DNA of 64,000 bases from Desulfosarcina alkanivorans (GTDB lineage: Bacteria > Desulfobacterota > Desulfobacteria > Desulfobacterales > Desulfosarcinaceae): assembly GCF_009688945.1 (NCBI RefSeq), contig NZ_AP021874.1:3162001-3226000 (forward strand), read 5' to 3'. Of the stretch, positions 7,505 to 18,700 are shown one piece after another. Each line of letters opens with the position of its first letter. The first letter of the stretch is position 1. A program made the position numbers and the translations under genes. Below the pieces are notes generated by a model. It was not told the origin of the DNA. It did no database searches and was given only the letters and a program-made list of their open reading frames with translations.

Positions 7505-9340
7505 ATGTCAAATCAAGGCATGAAACAGGCAGGAAAAAAAGAACTCATGATGGGCAACGAAGCCATTGCCCGCGGATTGATGGAAAACGGCTGCCACGTG
7601 GCGACCGCCTATCCGGGAACCCCCGCATCGGAGATTCTGTCCGCGGTGGCCAAGGCCAATAAACCGCTGGACACGACCATGCACGTCCAGTGGGCCGTGA
7701 ACGAAAAGGTGGCCTTCGAAATCGCCTACGCCGGCTGCATGACCGGACTGCGAACCGCTGTCAGCATGAAGCAGGTGGGGCTGAACGTGGCCTCCGATCC
7801 GCTGATGAGCGCGGCTTACATGGGTACGGCCGGCGGCTTTGTGATCATCAGCGCCGACGATCCCGGCCCGCATTCGTCCCAGACGGAACAGGACAGCCGC
7901 ATGATGGCCATGATGGCCAAAATCCCCGTCCTGGACCCCGATTCACCCCGCCAGGCCAAGGAAATGGTCGGCCTGGCCTACACCCTGTCCGAAGCCTTCC
8001 ATACCCCGGTGATGCTGCGCCCCACGACCCGTGTGTGCCACTCCCGCCAGGATGTCCGCCCCGGCGCGATCCCGCCGCTGGAGAGGAAACCGGATTTCAG
8101 GAAAGATCCCTCGCGCTGGGCGGCGACGCCCAAATTTCGGTACCAGCTTCACCTGGAACTGGAAGAAAAGCTGGCCCGCATCGCGGCCCACCAGGCGACG
8201 GAGCCGGTTCTGCGCAATCCGAAGGCCGCCGGACGGCGCGCCGTGGTTTCCTGCGGTGTGGCCGCTGCCTACACGGCGGAATCCCTGAAAAATCTTGACC
8301 TGTGGGACGACCTGCCATTTTACCAGGTGCGCCAGCCGTTTCCGCTGCACACGGCCTTCGTCCGCCTTCTGCTGGACGCCTTTGACGAAGTGCTGATTTT
8401 GGAGGAGACCACCGGCATCATCGAAATGCAACTGGCCGACCGCGATCGCATCAAGGGCAAGCTGAACGGGGTGGTCCCGTGCGTGGGAGAGCTCCTTCCG
8501 GAAAAAATTGAGGCCCTGCTGGCCGCTTTTGCCGGCATCGAGGCACACCTCCCGTCGCTGCCCCAGGCGCCCGGCCGGCGCCCGACGCTGTGTGCGGGCT
8601 GCCCCCACCGGGCCAGTTTTTTTGCCATCAAGAAAGCGGCCCCGCGGGGCATCTATACCAGCGACATCGGCTGCTACACCCTGGGACTGAATCTCAAGGC
8701 GGTGGACACGGTTCTGTGCATGGGGGCGGCCATCAGCCAGGCCGCCGGATTCTACCAGGCCTACAAGCATGAGGAAAAACGGCCCGACATCGTGGCCACC
8801 ATCGGCGATTCGACCTTCTTTCACGCCGGGGTGCCCGCCCTCGTCGACGCGGTGGTCCAGAACGTCCGTTTCGTGCTGGTCATCCTGGACAACCGCACCA
8901 CGGCCATGACCGGCAGCCAGCCCACGCCGGCCACGGGCACGGGCGCCTCGGGAGAACCCCTGGCGGAAGTCGATATGGAAAGCCTGGTCAGGGGCTGCGG
9001 CATCAAGTTTCTTGAGGTCGGGGACCCCTATGACACCGACGGTTTTATCTCGATGGTCAAAGGGGCGGTCGCCTTCAGCCGCAACGAGGGCCCGGCGGTG
9101 GTCATCGCCCGCCACCCCTGCATCATCGACCTGGCGCGCCAGGGGAAGGCCGCCGATCCCATCGAGGTCCTGGTGACCGAGGACTGTGACGGGTGCGGCT
9201 TCTGCCTTCAACATTTCGAATGCCCGGCACTGGTGGCCGTGGAGGATGGCCGGCGAACCGCCGTGGACCCCCTGGTCTGCAACGGGTGCGGCGTGTGCCT
9301 GGGCGTCTGCCCCAGGGGGGCAATCGTGAAAAAAGAGTAG
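7505..9340 (+). CDS. iorA: Indolepyruvate:ferredoxin oxidoreductase, alpha subunit
   Basis: Large subunit (611 aa) of the cytoplasmic enzyme that oxidatively decarboxylates arylpyruvates to aryl-acetyl-CoA with reduction of ferredoxin. N-terminal GNEAIARGLMENG and AYPGTPASEI mark the pyrimidine-binding domain. CAGCPHRASFFAIKK and the thiamine-diphosphate motif GDSTFFHAG..ALVDAV..N mark the TPP domain. The C-terminus carries two ferredoxin-type clusters, CDGCGFCLQHFECPAL (spacing slightly expanded before the last Cys) and CNGCGVCLGVCPRG. The start at 7505 is chosen for alignment with the family; 7520 is an alternative. iorB follows after 69 bases. The divergent aryl-CoA ligase/Liv genes fit aromatic amino-acid breakdown. 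Confidence 0.95.
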   Translation: MSNQGMKQAGKKELMMGNEAIARGLMENGCHVATAYPGTPASEILSAVAKANKPLDTTMHVQWAVNEKVAFEIAYAGCMTGLRTAVSMKQVGLNVASDPLMSAAYMGTAGGFVIISADDPGPHSSQTEQDSRMMAMMAKIPVLDPDSPRQAKEMVGLAYTLSEAFHTPVMLRPTTRVCHSRQDVRPGAIPPLERKPDFRKDPSRWAATPKFRYQLHLELEEKLARIAAHQATEPVLRNPKAAGRRAVVSCGVAAAYTAESLKNLDLWDDLPFYQVRQPFPLHTAFVRLLLDAFDEVLILEETTGIIEMQLADRDRIKGKLNGVVPCVGELLPEKIEALLAAFAGIEAHLPSLPQAPGRRPTLCAGCPHRASFFAIKKAAPRGIYTSDIGCYTLGLNLKAVDTVLCMGAAISQAAGFYQAYKHEEKRPDIVATIGDSTFFHAGVPALVDAVVQNVRFVLVILDNRTTAMTGSQPTPATGTGASGEPLAEVDMESLVRGCGIKFLEVGDPYDTDGFISMVKGAVAFSRNEGPAVVIARHPCIIDLARQGKAADPIEVLVTEDCDGCGFCLQHFECPALVAVEDGRRTAVDPLVCNGCGVCLGVCPRGAIVKKE

Positions 9341-9409
9341 ATCTCTGGTTTCCGGTTGCCGGTAATGGACTGAACAATTGAGAAATGAACGAGGACGAGT
9401 GAGTAACCC

Positions 9410-9982
9410 ATGGAAGATAAATCCCGATACCAGATTGTGATCAGCGGCGTGGGCGGACAGGGTGTGTTGTTCATTACCCGGCTGCTGGCCGAAGCGGCCA
9501 TCGAAAAAGGCCTGCCTGTTTTTACCTCCGAAACCCACGGCATGGCCCAGCGCGGCGGCACGGTCATCTCTCACCTCAAGATCGGAGAATTTGCCAGCCC
9601 GCTGATCAACCCGGGCCGCGCCGACGGCCTGATCGCCCTCAAGGCCGAAAGCCTGATCCAGCACGGCGGTTATCTCAAGCCGGGGGGGTGGGCCGCGGTA
9701 AACAGCCCGGAACGGGTGAAGACGGATGCACCGTCGACTGCATTCGCCCTCGATGCTGACCGGGTGGCACGGAAAATGGCTGACCCCAGGTCGGTGAATC
9801 TGATCATGCTGGGTTTCACCCTTTCCGGCGCCCGACGGAGCGGCACCGGCCAGGGGATGCTGCAGGTTTCCCTGGATGATGTCCAAGCCGTTTTGAACAG
9901 CAGACTCAAGGGCAAAGAACGCCGGCTGCAATCGTCCCTCCGGGCGCTGGCAGCCGGCGCCGACAGCGCTGAAGCACCCTGA
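9410..9982 (+). CDS. iorB: Indolepyruvate:ferredoxin oxidoreductase, beta subunit
   Basis: Small gamma-type subunit (190 aa) of the IorAB complex. It begins with QIVISGVGGQGVLFITRLLAEA, then SETHGMAQRGGTVISHLKIG, both signatures of 2-oxoacid:ferredoxin oxidoreductase gamma domains. An AACGAGGACGAG ribosome site lies upstream. It completes the two-gene ior operon; the next gene starts about 190 bases later with its own ribosome site and may be separately transcribed. Confidence 0.94.
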   Translation: MEDKSRYQIVISGVGGQGVLFITRLLAEAAIEKGLPVFTSETHGMAQRGGTVISHLKIGEFASPLINPGRADGLIALKAESLIQHGGYLKPGGWAAVNSPERVKTDAPSTAFALDADRVARKMADPRSVNLIMLGFTLSGARRSGTGQGMLQVSLDDVQAVLNSRLKGKERRLQSSLRALAAGADSAEAP

Positions 9983-10175
9983 TCCTGCGGGGTGCCGGAC
10001 CCGGTTTCTGCCGGGTGGCTGTTTCCTGCCGCCATCAAAACCGGAGGGGGCCTGCATGGCAGGAGATTGCCGTCTTTACACCCAGCCGGATTTAATCTAA
10101 TCTTAATGAGACCGCCTCCCGATTCCGGGTATCCACTTCGCATTGACATGTTCGCGTTTACAGGAGAAAACGCCC

Positions 10176-10709
10176 ATGGAAAACAAAATAGAGAAGAAAA
10201 TGAGCCCCGGGGAACTGGCCGAACGGCTGGAGGCCATGGCCCGCCAGCTGCGTGACGGGCAGTTTCAGACCGAAAGCGGCAACTGGCCGGTTCCGGAAGC
10301 CCTGAGGGCTAAAATCAAGATTGTCGAAAAAAAGGGACGGCTGCAGGCCGGCTTCAAATTCAAGTGGTCGACGGTGGCGCATTACCCACCACCGGAAAAA
10401 GCAGCGGTCGAAGACTGGGAAAACCGGTTCAAGGGGGTCAAAAAGCGGTTGGGCCGATCGTTCAAGGCCCTGTCGCGGGCGGCGGCCCGGGATCTGCTCC
10501 CGGACCCTGCGATGGTGGAGCAGTATCTGCGGGACTCGGCCGACTTCGAGATCCTGTCCAGCCAGCAGTGGCCCGAAGAAATGATCGTCTACCGGGACCA
10601 TGTGCAGAATATGAAGCGCGCCGCTGACGGCGGACGGCTGGCCGATTTCCAGCACGAGGTGCGGGACCTCCGCTCGGCCATGGTGGCTTGCCACCAGGCC
10701 TTCAAATAA
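10176..10709 (+). CDS. Amphi-Trp domain protein with C-terminal XXXCH motif (GAK-system-like)
   Basis: Soluble 177-aa protein of unknown activity. Residues 10-64 form an amphi-Trp-type module (ELAERLEAMARQLRDG, NWPVPE, then alternating strands ending FKFKW). The C-terminal half is helical and ends MVACHQAFK, with Cys172-His173 five residues from the end. This arrangement recalls the family described as GAK system XXXCH protein. That assignment is from memory of the family, and the other GAK partners (ATP-grasp, CofD-like) are not in the window. The start at 10176 follows CAGGAGAAAACGCCC; an upstream in-frame ATG has no such site. It precedes a DHp-only kinase-like gene by 13 bases, suggesting co-transcription. 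Confidence 0.7.
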   Translation: MENKIEKKMSPGELAERLEAMARQLRDGQFQTESGNWPVPEALRAKIKIVEKKGRLQAGFKFKWSTVAHYPPPEKAAVEDWENRFKGVKKRLGRSFKALSRAAARDLLPDPAMVEQYLRDSADFEILSSQQWPEEMIVYRDHVQNMKRAADGGRLADFQHEVRDLRSAMVACHQAFK

Positions 10710-10722
10710 CGGAATCTATGAC

Positions 10723-11910
10723 ATGACAGATCAATTCCCAACCGATGCAGCCACCTTGCATGCCATCATTGCCGATCATGAAGACTGGCTGACTGACCGG
10801 ATCCTTTTTTATGCCAAGCGCCGGGGATACACCGCCTACACCTCCACCCTGCGGGAAGCCTGGCGACAATCCATTGCCGGGCTCTCGGCCCCCCTGCTGG
10901 CCGCCCTGGAAAAAGGCGGTCCCGATGTTCAGCTGAGCCCCGACCTGGACTACGCCGGCGACCCGCTCGCCCGCTTCGGCATGGCCGAGACGCAGCGCCA
11001 CCGGGAACGGGGGGTGGGACCGGCCATGCTTCTGGGGTTGATGAAGCACTACTGCCAGAGCTATATGGACCTGGTCGACCGCCAATCGCCGGACCTGGCA
11101 AGCAACCGGCGCTTTTCTCAAATCCTGAAACGGTTTTTCGACCGCATTGAAATCGGTCTGTGCACGGCATGGCAGAAACCGGACACCGACGAGCAGATGA
11201 AAAATCTGCAAAAGGCCAATCGCAGCATCACCAACGAAAAAAACACGTATCTGACCATTTTCGAAAGCCTTCAGACTCCGGTGGCCGTCCTGGATGAAAA
11301 CAACCGCGTCGACGCCATCAACCATGCCTGGGCGACCCTTTTCGACGGTCCTGTGGTGCCGGGCGCCGATTACTGCGGTGACACCCCCGGCAACCATCCG
11401 GTGGCGTGGTTCCGCGAAGAAATCGACCGGTTCGTCGCCAGCGGAGAGATGGACAGAACCAAAGAAAAGCGTGTGAAAACGGCCCTGGGCCAGCGGGACC
11501 TGTCCATCAAGATGAAACGAATGCGCGATGTCAGTGAAAAGTACAGCGGATGCGTAATCCTTCTCGAAGATGTAACCCGGCGAAAGCAGGCCGACTCGGT
11601 CCTTGAAGAAACCAGCCAAAGCAGTGAGCGCCTCAAGGGGGTTCTGGAACTGGCCGGTGCCGTATGCCACGACATGAATCAGCCGCTCATGGCCATTTCA
11701 GGCTATGCGGAACTGCTTCTGCTGGACTGCCCCGACGATGGGCCCCATGTCCAGAAGCTTAAAAAAATTACCGAGCAGGTCGCCAAAGTGGCAGAAATAA
11801 CGAGAAAGCTGATGCATGTTACCCACTACGAGACCAAAACCTATCTGGACCAGCAGATCTTCGACATCGAGAAATCATCCAGCCGCTCCCGGACGGAATC
11901 CGGGACCTGA
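10723..11910 (+). CDS. RsbRD-N/PAS protein with a histidine phospho-acceptor domain but no ATPase domain
   Basis: 395-aa cytoplasmic protein. Residues 20-150 resemble the RsbRD N-terminal four-helix sensor domain (LTDRILFYAKRRGY onward), 175-290 form a PAS domain, and 300-370 a HisKA-type dimerisation helix pair with the acceptor motif CHDMNQPLMAISGY (His316). The protein then ends with YETKTYLDQQIFDIEKSS; no HATPase N, G1 or G2 box exists in this or either other frame downstream. The product therefore cannot autophosphorylate by itself. It could receive phosphate from another kinase, as Spo0B-like proteins do, or act as a dimerising scaffold. It lies between the XXXCH protein and the rubrerythrin-like gene in one direction. 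Confidence 0.75.
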   Translation: MTDQFPTDAATLHAIIADHEDWLTDRILFYAKRRGYTAYTSTLREAWRQSIAGLSAPLLAALEKGGPDVQLSPDLDYAGDPLARFGMAETQRHRERGVGPAMLLGLMKHYCQSYMDLVDRQSPDLASNRRFSQILKRFFDRIEIGLCTAWQKPDTDEQMKNLQKANRSITNEKNTYLTIFESLQTPVAVLDENNRVDAINHAWATLFDGPVVPGADYCGDTPGNHPVAWFREEIDRFVASGEMDRTKEKRVKTALGQRDLSIKMKRMRDVSEKYSGCVILLEDVTRRKQADSVLEETSQSSERLKGVLELAGAVCHDMNQPLMAISGYAELLLLDCPDDGPHVQKLKKITEQVAKVAEITRKLMHVTHYETKTYLDQQIFDIEKSSSRSRTESGT

Positions 11911-11990
11911 ATCGAGGCAAACGCCGGCCGCCCCTGCCGGTGCCTCGTAAAGTCCTGTTTCCGGAAATCCGTAAAAAAGGAGAACCCGTT

Positions 11991-12452
11991 TTGTTCAGCG
12001 CCCAGGACATTCTGGATATTGCCATACGGCTGGAAAGCAACGGCGAAAAGACCTATCGGGATGCCAGACAGCATACAGCCGACAAGGAGTTGAAAACCCT
12101 TCTGTCCTGGATCGCCCGGGAAGAACAAAACCATGCCCACTGGTTTGCCGGTTTAAAGGATCGCCTGGTTCAGGGCAAGGATCATCACCTGATGGCGGAA
12201 CTGAGCCGGGCGCTGGTTGAGGATGTGGTCAAGGGGCAGGCCTTCTCCCTCCAGGAGGTGAATTTCAAGGATATCGACACCCCCGAGAAAATGATCCGCA
12301 CGTTTATCGAATTCGAGGACGATACCATTTCGTTTTATGAAATCCTGAAATCCTTTATCGACGACCCGTCCATCGCCGACCAGTTGGAGCAAATCATCTC
12401 CGAAGAGAAAAAGCACTTGGAAACCTTCCGGGAACTGCTGTCGGAGCGCTGA
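11991..12452 (+). CDS. Rubrerythrin-like di-iron protein (TTG start)
   Basis: Ferritin-like protein of 153 aa without the rubredoxin domain. Four helices carry the di-iron ligand pattern: Glu in ESNGEKTYRDA, EEQNHAHWF (ExxH), Glu in EFEDDTISFYE and EEKKHLETF (ExxH). The start is the TTG at 11991 because AAAAAAGGAG lies 8 bases upstream and the helix bundle begins right after it; the longer ATG frame from 11940 reads through non-conserved sequence. Such proteins reduce peroxide or store iron in anaerobes, and the specific activity is not shown here. It is last in a three-gene plus-strand group. Confidence 0.85.
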   Translation: MFSAQDILDIAIRLESNGEKTYRDARQHTADKELKTLLSWIAREEQNHAHWFAGLKDRLVQGKDHHLMAELSRALVEDVVKGQAFSLQEVNFKDIDTPEKMIRTFIEFEDDTISFYEILKSFIDDPSIADQLEQIISEEKKHLETFRELLSER

Positions 12453-12798
12453 GCAAACCAGCGGGTTCATCTACTGCCATATCTTCTCAACGCAACCCGG
12501 CTTCTTCAATTTGGCGCCCTGAAAAACAGGTCCGCGGCCACACATCTCCCTGAGACAAACACAACCGCGGCATAGCGGCGCTCTCCAGCTTCGGGTTTTT
12601 CACAGCACGTCCCGAAAACGTCTCGCATTATCCATGGCCTTGTAAAAACAAGCAGGGTGTTATAGAAAAGTTCTCTAGTGGCGGCGAACCAGATTCATCA
12701 CCCCGCGGCCTGAAAGGGATCGGCAATCGATCCGGGGTTCTCTAAAGACGCTCATCCTTGCGACTCAACAACAGACATCTCACCAGGAGCGGATCCCC
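12453..12798. other. Leader region of the giant repeat protein
   Basis: 346 bases without a gene. GTTCTCTA occurs twice, about 67 bases apart (near 12670 and 12737), and GGATCG/CGATCC (12717-12733) can form a small hairpin. No terminator for the rubrerythrin gene and no convincing promoter were recognised. Confidence 0.25.
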
Positions 12799-15700
12799 AT
12801 GTGCGACTATAGCGACAGCATCGAGAATATCAGGCGAAGCGTTACAACCACGGTATGCATCCTGTTAACGATTCTGGCGGTACTGGGAACAACGGAACGC
12901 GGTTTCTCTTTCAACCGGAGAGACAAAAACCCTGAAAACGCCGGCCTGACGGGCATTGCCCGTCATCAGGAAATGATTTTTATCGACCCGGGCATTGCCG
13001 ACTATGAACCCCTTCTGCTGAGCCAGGGATCGCATATTGACACCGTTCTGCTTGACAACGGGTCTCCCGGCATCGTCCAAATCGCCGAGGCCCTGCACGG
13101 CCGGGATAACGTCAGGGCCATCCATGTTGTCACCCACGGTCGGCAGGGCCGGATCGCATTTCAGCATGGCGCCCTCGCCATGGGCAACCTGAGCCGGTAT
13201 CGCGATGCCTTTCGTGAGATTGCAGGGGCGATTGATCCGGACGGTACGATTCTGCTCTACGGCTGCAACATTGCAAGAAATGAGGAGGGAAAGAAATTCA
13301 TTGCCGCCATCGCAGCGCTCACCAAACGTTGCGTTGCGGCCTCGGATGACCCCACCGGCGCTTTCGATCAGGGGGGAGACTGGCGGTTGGAGACGGCCAC
13401 CGGCGAGGTGGCGGCCTCGGGCGTAAGCGGGGCCTTTGCGGCCTCGGGCTTCTCCGGTCTGCTGCTCGAATCCGGAGTGGAGACCTTCTCAGGGGCCGAA
13501 TTTTCAGACGGCGAGACCGTGAACACCAATGACGGCAACTTCACGCTCACCACCGAAGTCGCTGGCGGCCTTTCGTGGGACAGCTCGACGCTCGAGGTGT
13601 ATATCGACTCCGGTACGACAGGGACAACCGCCGGCATCCAGTATATCAAAGTGGCCACAACCAGTGCCGCCTCCCCACCGACCTTCCAGCTGGATGCCAT
13701 AACCATTTCGGAATACGAAGACGAATCGGGCGATGCCTTTCAGCAGATCGTCGTCGCCGGATATGGCTCGGACGATCAGAAACTGGCCGAATATCATTTC
13801 GATGCCGGCAGCTTAGATGGAGTGGCCTTCAAATTTAATGACGGCGGCCATAAAATTGATTTGAGCGGATCTGATTTTTCCGGTGCCAATATCAAATATT
13901 TCACCATCGGTATCCATACCGGCGTGCAGGAGCTGTATGATTTTGGACTCCTGTCATTTCAAATCACCATCACCCTGACAAGCGATGATCCGGTCCTGCA
14001 GAATCTGCACGGAGACAGCCTGTCTTACGCCACAGGGGACGGTCCTGTAATCGTGGACCAGGGCACGGCGGTCAGCGTCAGCGACGGCGACAGCGCCAAT
14101 TTCGACGGCGGGGTGCTGGCCATATCCATCACTGATGGCATTGTGGATGCCTCGGAAGAGCGCCTGTCCCTTGATGACAGCAGGGGGATTGTCGAACTTT
14201 CCGGCCTGACAGCCGGTTCCGGCATATCGGTGGATGACACCCCAGTCGGCACCTTAGGCAACGCCATTGCCGCCGGTGAAGACCTGGTGATCCGTCTGAA
14301 CGGCAACGCCAATGCAGCCAATACGGCCATGCTGATCGGGGCGGTGACCTATGAAAATACGGACACGATCAACCCCGTACCCGGAACACGGACCATCGGC
14401 GTCGTGCTTATCGACGGGGCCGGGGGAACGTCGGAAACATCCAGCGCCACCGTCACCGTGGGCGGATCGGACCACAGGAACTTCGAAGGGGCCGTCGTCG
14501 ACAGCGGAACCGTGACCACTGCCGACGGCGACTTCGAGGTGTCGACCGGGAACGCGCAGGGCATGGACCGTTACGCCTATGCATCCTCCCTTGACGAGGT
14601 CTACATCAACGACAGCGCATTGTCCTCTGATGCCCAGAATTTCACCGTGGCGGCGATATCATCAGCCGCCGTGGCGGCCTTCCGGCTCGACTCCGTGACC
14701 TTCTCGGAATCCCCGGCCGACTCGGGGAACGATTTTTACGGCAACATCGTCATTACCGGATTTGACGATGGCACCCAGAGCGCGATTCACAGTTTTCCCG
14801 CCTCGGCATTCCCGACGGATTTCCAGACGCGCATCGGCGGTTGTTCAGTTGACCTGAACGGGACAGACTTCGACACCGCCGATATCGATGCCTTCACGGT
14901 CAGCTTCACGCCGGCCAATCAGTCGCCGTACGTTTTCGCCATCACCTCATTTTCGATCACCGTCACCCAGAGCCAATCCAGCGAAAATCCCATTCTGGAC
15001 AACCTCCACGGAGACAGCCTGTCCTACGCCAAGGGGGACGGCGGGGTGGTCGTAGACCAGGGCACGGCGGTTGTTGTGACGGATTCGGACAGCGTTGATT
15101 TCGACGGTGGCGATTTGACGGTGACCATCAGTGCCGGTGGTGCGGATGCGTCTGAGAATATCTTGTCCCTGCAATCCGAAACGGTTTTCCTGTCCGGTTC
15201 GACGGCAGGGTCTGCCGTATCGGTGGGCGACATGGTGATCGGCACCCTGGAAAACGACATCGCCGCCGGTGAAGACCTGGTGGTGAACCTGAACGGCAAT
15301 GCCACCGCCGCCAGAACGGCCATGCTGATCGGAGCGGTGACCTATGAAAATACGGACACGATCAATCCGGTGCCCGGTGTCCGGAGCATCGATTTCGTCC
15401 TGACCGACGGAGACGGGGGCAAATCGGAGATGTCCGGCACCACGGTGGCCGTGGTCGACGCCGGCCACCGGAACTTCGAAGGGGCGATGCACAGCGGCGG
15501 CATCGTAACCAGCGCCGACGGTGACTTCCAGGTCTCGACGGCAAACAGTGAAGGCGTGACGACTGCCTCATACGCCGCCTACCTCGACGAGGTTTATATC
15601 GACGACGATTCGGCAACCTCATCGACCCAGGTTTTTACCGTGGCAGCGTCCGGCGCTGCGCCCTTCTCGATGTTCGAACTCGACGCCGTAACCTTCTCGG

Positions 15701-18700
15701 AGTTGCCGGCCGGTTCGGGGGATGATTTTTCCGACAACATCGTCATTACCGGATTCAACGATAGCGTTCAGTGCGCGAGTTTCAGCTTTCCCGCTTCGGA
15801 TTTTGAGACGGACTTTCGAACCGAAACCGCCGGCGGTCATACCGTCGACCTGAATGGCTCAGACTTCGACGGCGTCGGCATCGATGCCTTCACGATCGGC
15901 TTCACACCCTCCGACCAGCCGCCGTACGTGTTCGCCATGACCTCTTTCCTGATCGCCGTCGCCCCGGTAAACGCCGCGCCCACGATCTCTGATATGGACG
16001 GCGACAGCCTGGCCTACCGGGAAGATGACGTCGCCGTCGTCATCGATCAGGGAACACCGGCCGGCGTGATCGACCCTGACAGCAGTGATTTCGCGGGCGG
16101 AACGTTGACCGTGACCATCAGCACCGGAGAAGACGCCCAGGAAGACGTCCTCTCACTGGACACCGGCGGAACGGTTGCCCTGGCCGGTTCCGCTGTATGG
16201 GTGGGCAGCACCGAGGTCGGCACCCTGGACAACGCCGTCACCGCCGGTGCGGACCTGGTGATCCATCTGAACGGCGATGCCGATGCCGCCAACACGGCAG
16301 CACTGATCGGTGCCGTGACCTATGAGAATACGGATACCGGCAACCCGACCGCGGGCCCGCGGACAGTCCAGTTTACCCTGGCCGACGGTGACGGCGGAAC
16401 GTCATCGGCATCCAGCGCCACGGTGACCGTGAGCCGGATAAACGACCCGCCGGCGGTTGCCGTCAACACCGGCTCTATCCTGGCCGAAGGCGGTCTGGAT
16501 ACGCTTGCCGCCTCCGAACTCAACGAAGGCGATCCGGACGACAGCGGAACCGGTCTGTCCTACACGGTCGCGGACCCGGTGGCCCACGGCACCCTGTGGG
16601 TGGATTCGGATGGCAGCGGAAGCGTCAATGGAACGGAGACGGCCCTGTCCGCCACTGGACAGTTTACCCAGTCGGATATCGACAACGGCCGCCTGAGATA
16701 TGCCCATGACGGGGGAGAAACCCTTTCCGACTATTTTACGTTTTCCCTGGCCGACGGCCGGGAGGACGGGGCCGCCGTCCTTACCGGCCAGACCTTCAGC
16801 ATCGCCATCACCGCGGTCAACGATGACCCGAGCCTGTCCGGGCTGATCACGGACGTGATGGTGACGGAGGATACGGCCGGCAATGTGAACCTGTCCAGCG
16901 CAACCCTCAGCGACGCGGATTCGGGATCGGGCAGCGTGACGCTGACCCTGGCTGCCGGGAACGGCGTTCTGTCGGCCGCAAGCAGCGACGGGGTGGCCGC
17001 AGGCGGATCCGGTACCGGGACCCTGACGCTGACCGGCACGGTTGCACATATCGATGCCTTTCTGAACACGCCCAGCCACATCCAATACACCGGTGCATGG
17101 AACGCAAGCGGGAACCATGCCGACACCCTCACCCTGACGGCCAACGACGCCGGCAATACCGGCGATGGCGGCGGTGGGAATGTATCGTTGGGCACGGTTA
17201 ACGTGGACATCGCTGCGGTCAACGACGCGCCGGAGATCATCGGTCAGACGAGGCTCAATACCTATGAAACCGCGCCTGTGGCGATCACGCTGGGGGACCT
17301 GGTGGTCACCGATCCGGACAACACCTACCCGGATGGTTTCACGCTCACGGTCCTGGATGGTGACCACTACACCCGTTCCGGCCAGGTGGTCACGCCAGCT
17401 GCTGGGTTTGCCGGGGATCTTTCGGTCCCCGTAAGCGTCAGCGACGGCACGGATGATAGCAGCGTATTCGAACTGACCCTGCACGTGGGCACTGAAAAGA
17501 GGGTGGAAAACATCAACGATGCCGGTGCGGGATCCCTGCGCCAGGTGCTTGCGGATGCCGGTGACGGGGATCGTATCGACCTGTCCGGGGTGGCCGGGAC
17601 CATCACGCTGACCAGCGGCCCCCTGGCGGTCGGCCGGGATGTCGAGATAAACGGCTCGCAGACCGACGGCATCGTTATTGACGGGGGCGGGGCCGATCGC
17701 GTGATAGAAATATACGCCGGCGCAACCGTGACCCTTTCGGATCTTACCGTCACCAACGGCGCCGTCGCGGATTCCGGGGGTGGCCTCAGCAACAGCGGCG
17801 ATCTGACCCTGGTCCGTGTCACCGTGAGCGGTAATGCGTCCACGCTCGGCAACCGCGGCGGGGGCATCCATAATCACGGCACCCTGACCATGAAAAACAG
17901 CACCGTCAGCGGCAACAGCGCCGACGGCGGCGGCGGCGGCATCGTCAACGACGGGATACTCGCGATCACCCACTGCACCATCGCCGCCAACACCTCATCA
18001 ACGGCAGCAGGCGGTCTTCTCAACACCGGCACGCTCAGCATGACCAACACCCTCATCGCCGGCAATTCGCCCACCGATGCCGCCAATACCGGCACCGTCG
18101 CCGCCAATACCGGCAATCTCATCGAAGATGCCGGCATCCCCGCCAGTTTATCCGGAAACCCGGACCTCGGAGCGCTCGCGGATAACGGCGGCAGCACCCG
18201 GACCCATGGCCTTTCATCCGGCAGCATCGCGGTTGACGCCGGGGACCAGAACGCCGCGGAGACCGAGGATCAACGCGGCAACGCCCGTCCCGTCGACGGC
18301 GATGGCGACGACCATGCGGTTGCCGATATCGGCGCGTTCGAATACAGCCCCGGCGCCGTCGAATTCAGCACCGCCGCCTTCAGCACGGCCGAAGATGATG
18401 GCGTCGCGACCATTGCCGTCGTCCGGTCCGGTGTTGGAGACGGCCCCGTGTCGGTGGCCTATGAAACCTCGGACGGCACGGCAACTGCAGGCAGCGATTA
18501 TACCGCCGCATCCGGCACCCTGACCTGGCGCCATGGCGACACATCGGATAAAACCTTCACCATGGCGATACTCGATGATGTCGACGACGAACCGGACGAA
18601 ACCGTCAACCTGGCCCTGACCGGCATTTCAGGTGCCGGAACCGCCAGCATCCTTTCGGCCGTCCTGACCATCGGGGATAATGATGTCTACTGCACCTTGA

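Noticed and set aside
7943..10057. Long open frame antisense to iorA/iorB (about 700 codons)
   Set aside because: High GC at third positions opens antisense frames; its translation is His/Gly/Arg-rich without motifs, while the plus-strand iorAB match is complete. The same applies to long antisense frames at 550-1737, 2636-4102, 16402-17973, 31706-33862 and 33993-35567.
12540..12580. Possible fourth copy of the nested-hairpin element (GCGGCATAGCGGCGCTC)
   Set aside because: It lacks GAGGAT, the outer stem and the tail; similarity is limited to GC-rich words.
14002..16440. CRISPR-like or satellite repeat array
   Set aside because: Units are about 1 kb, in frame, and encode beta-sandwich modules; there are no short repeat/spacer units.
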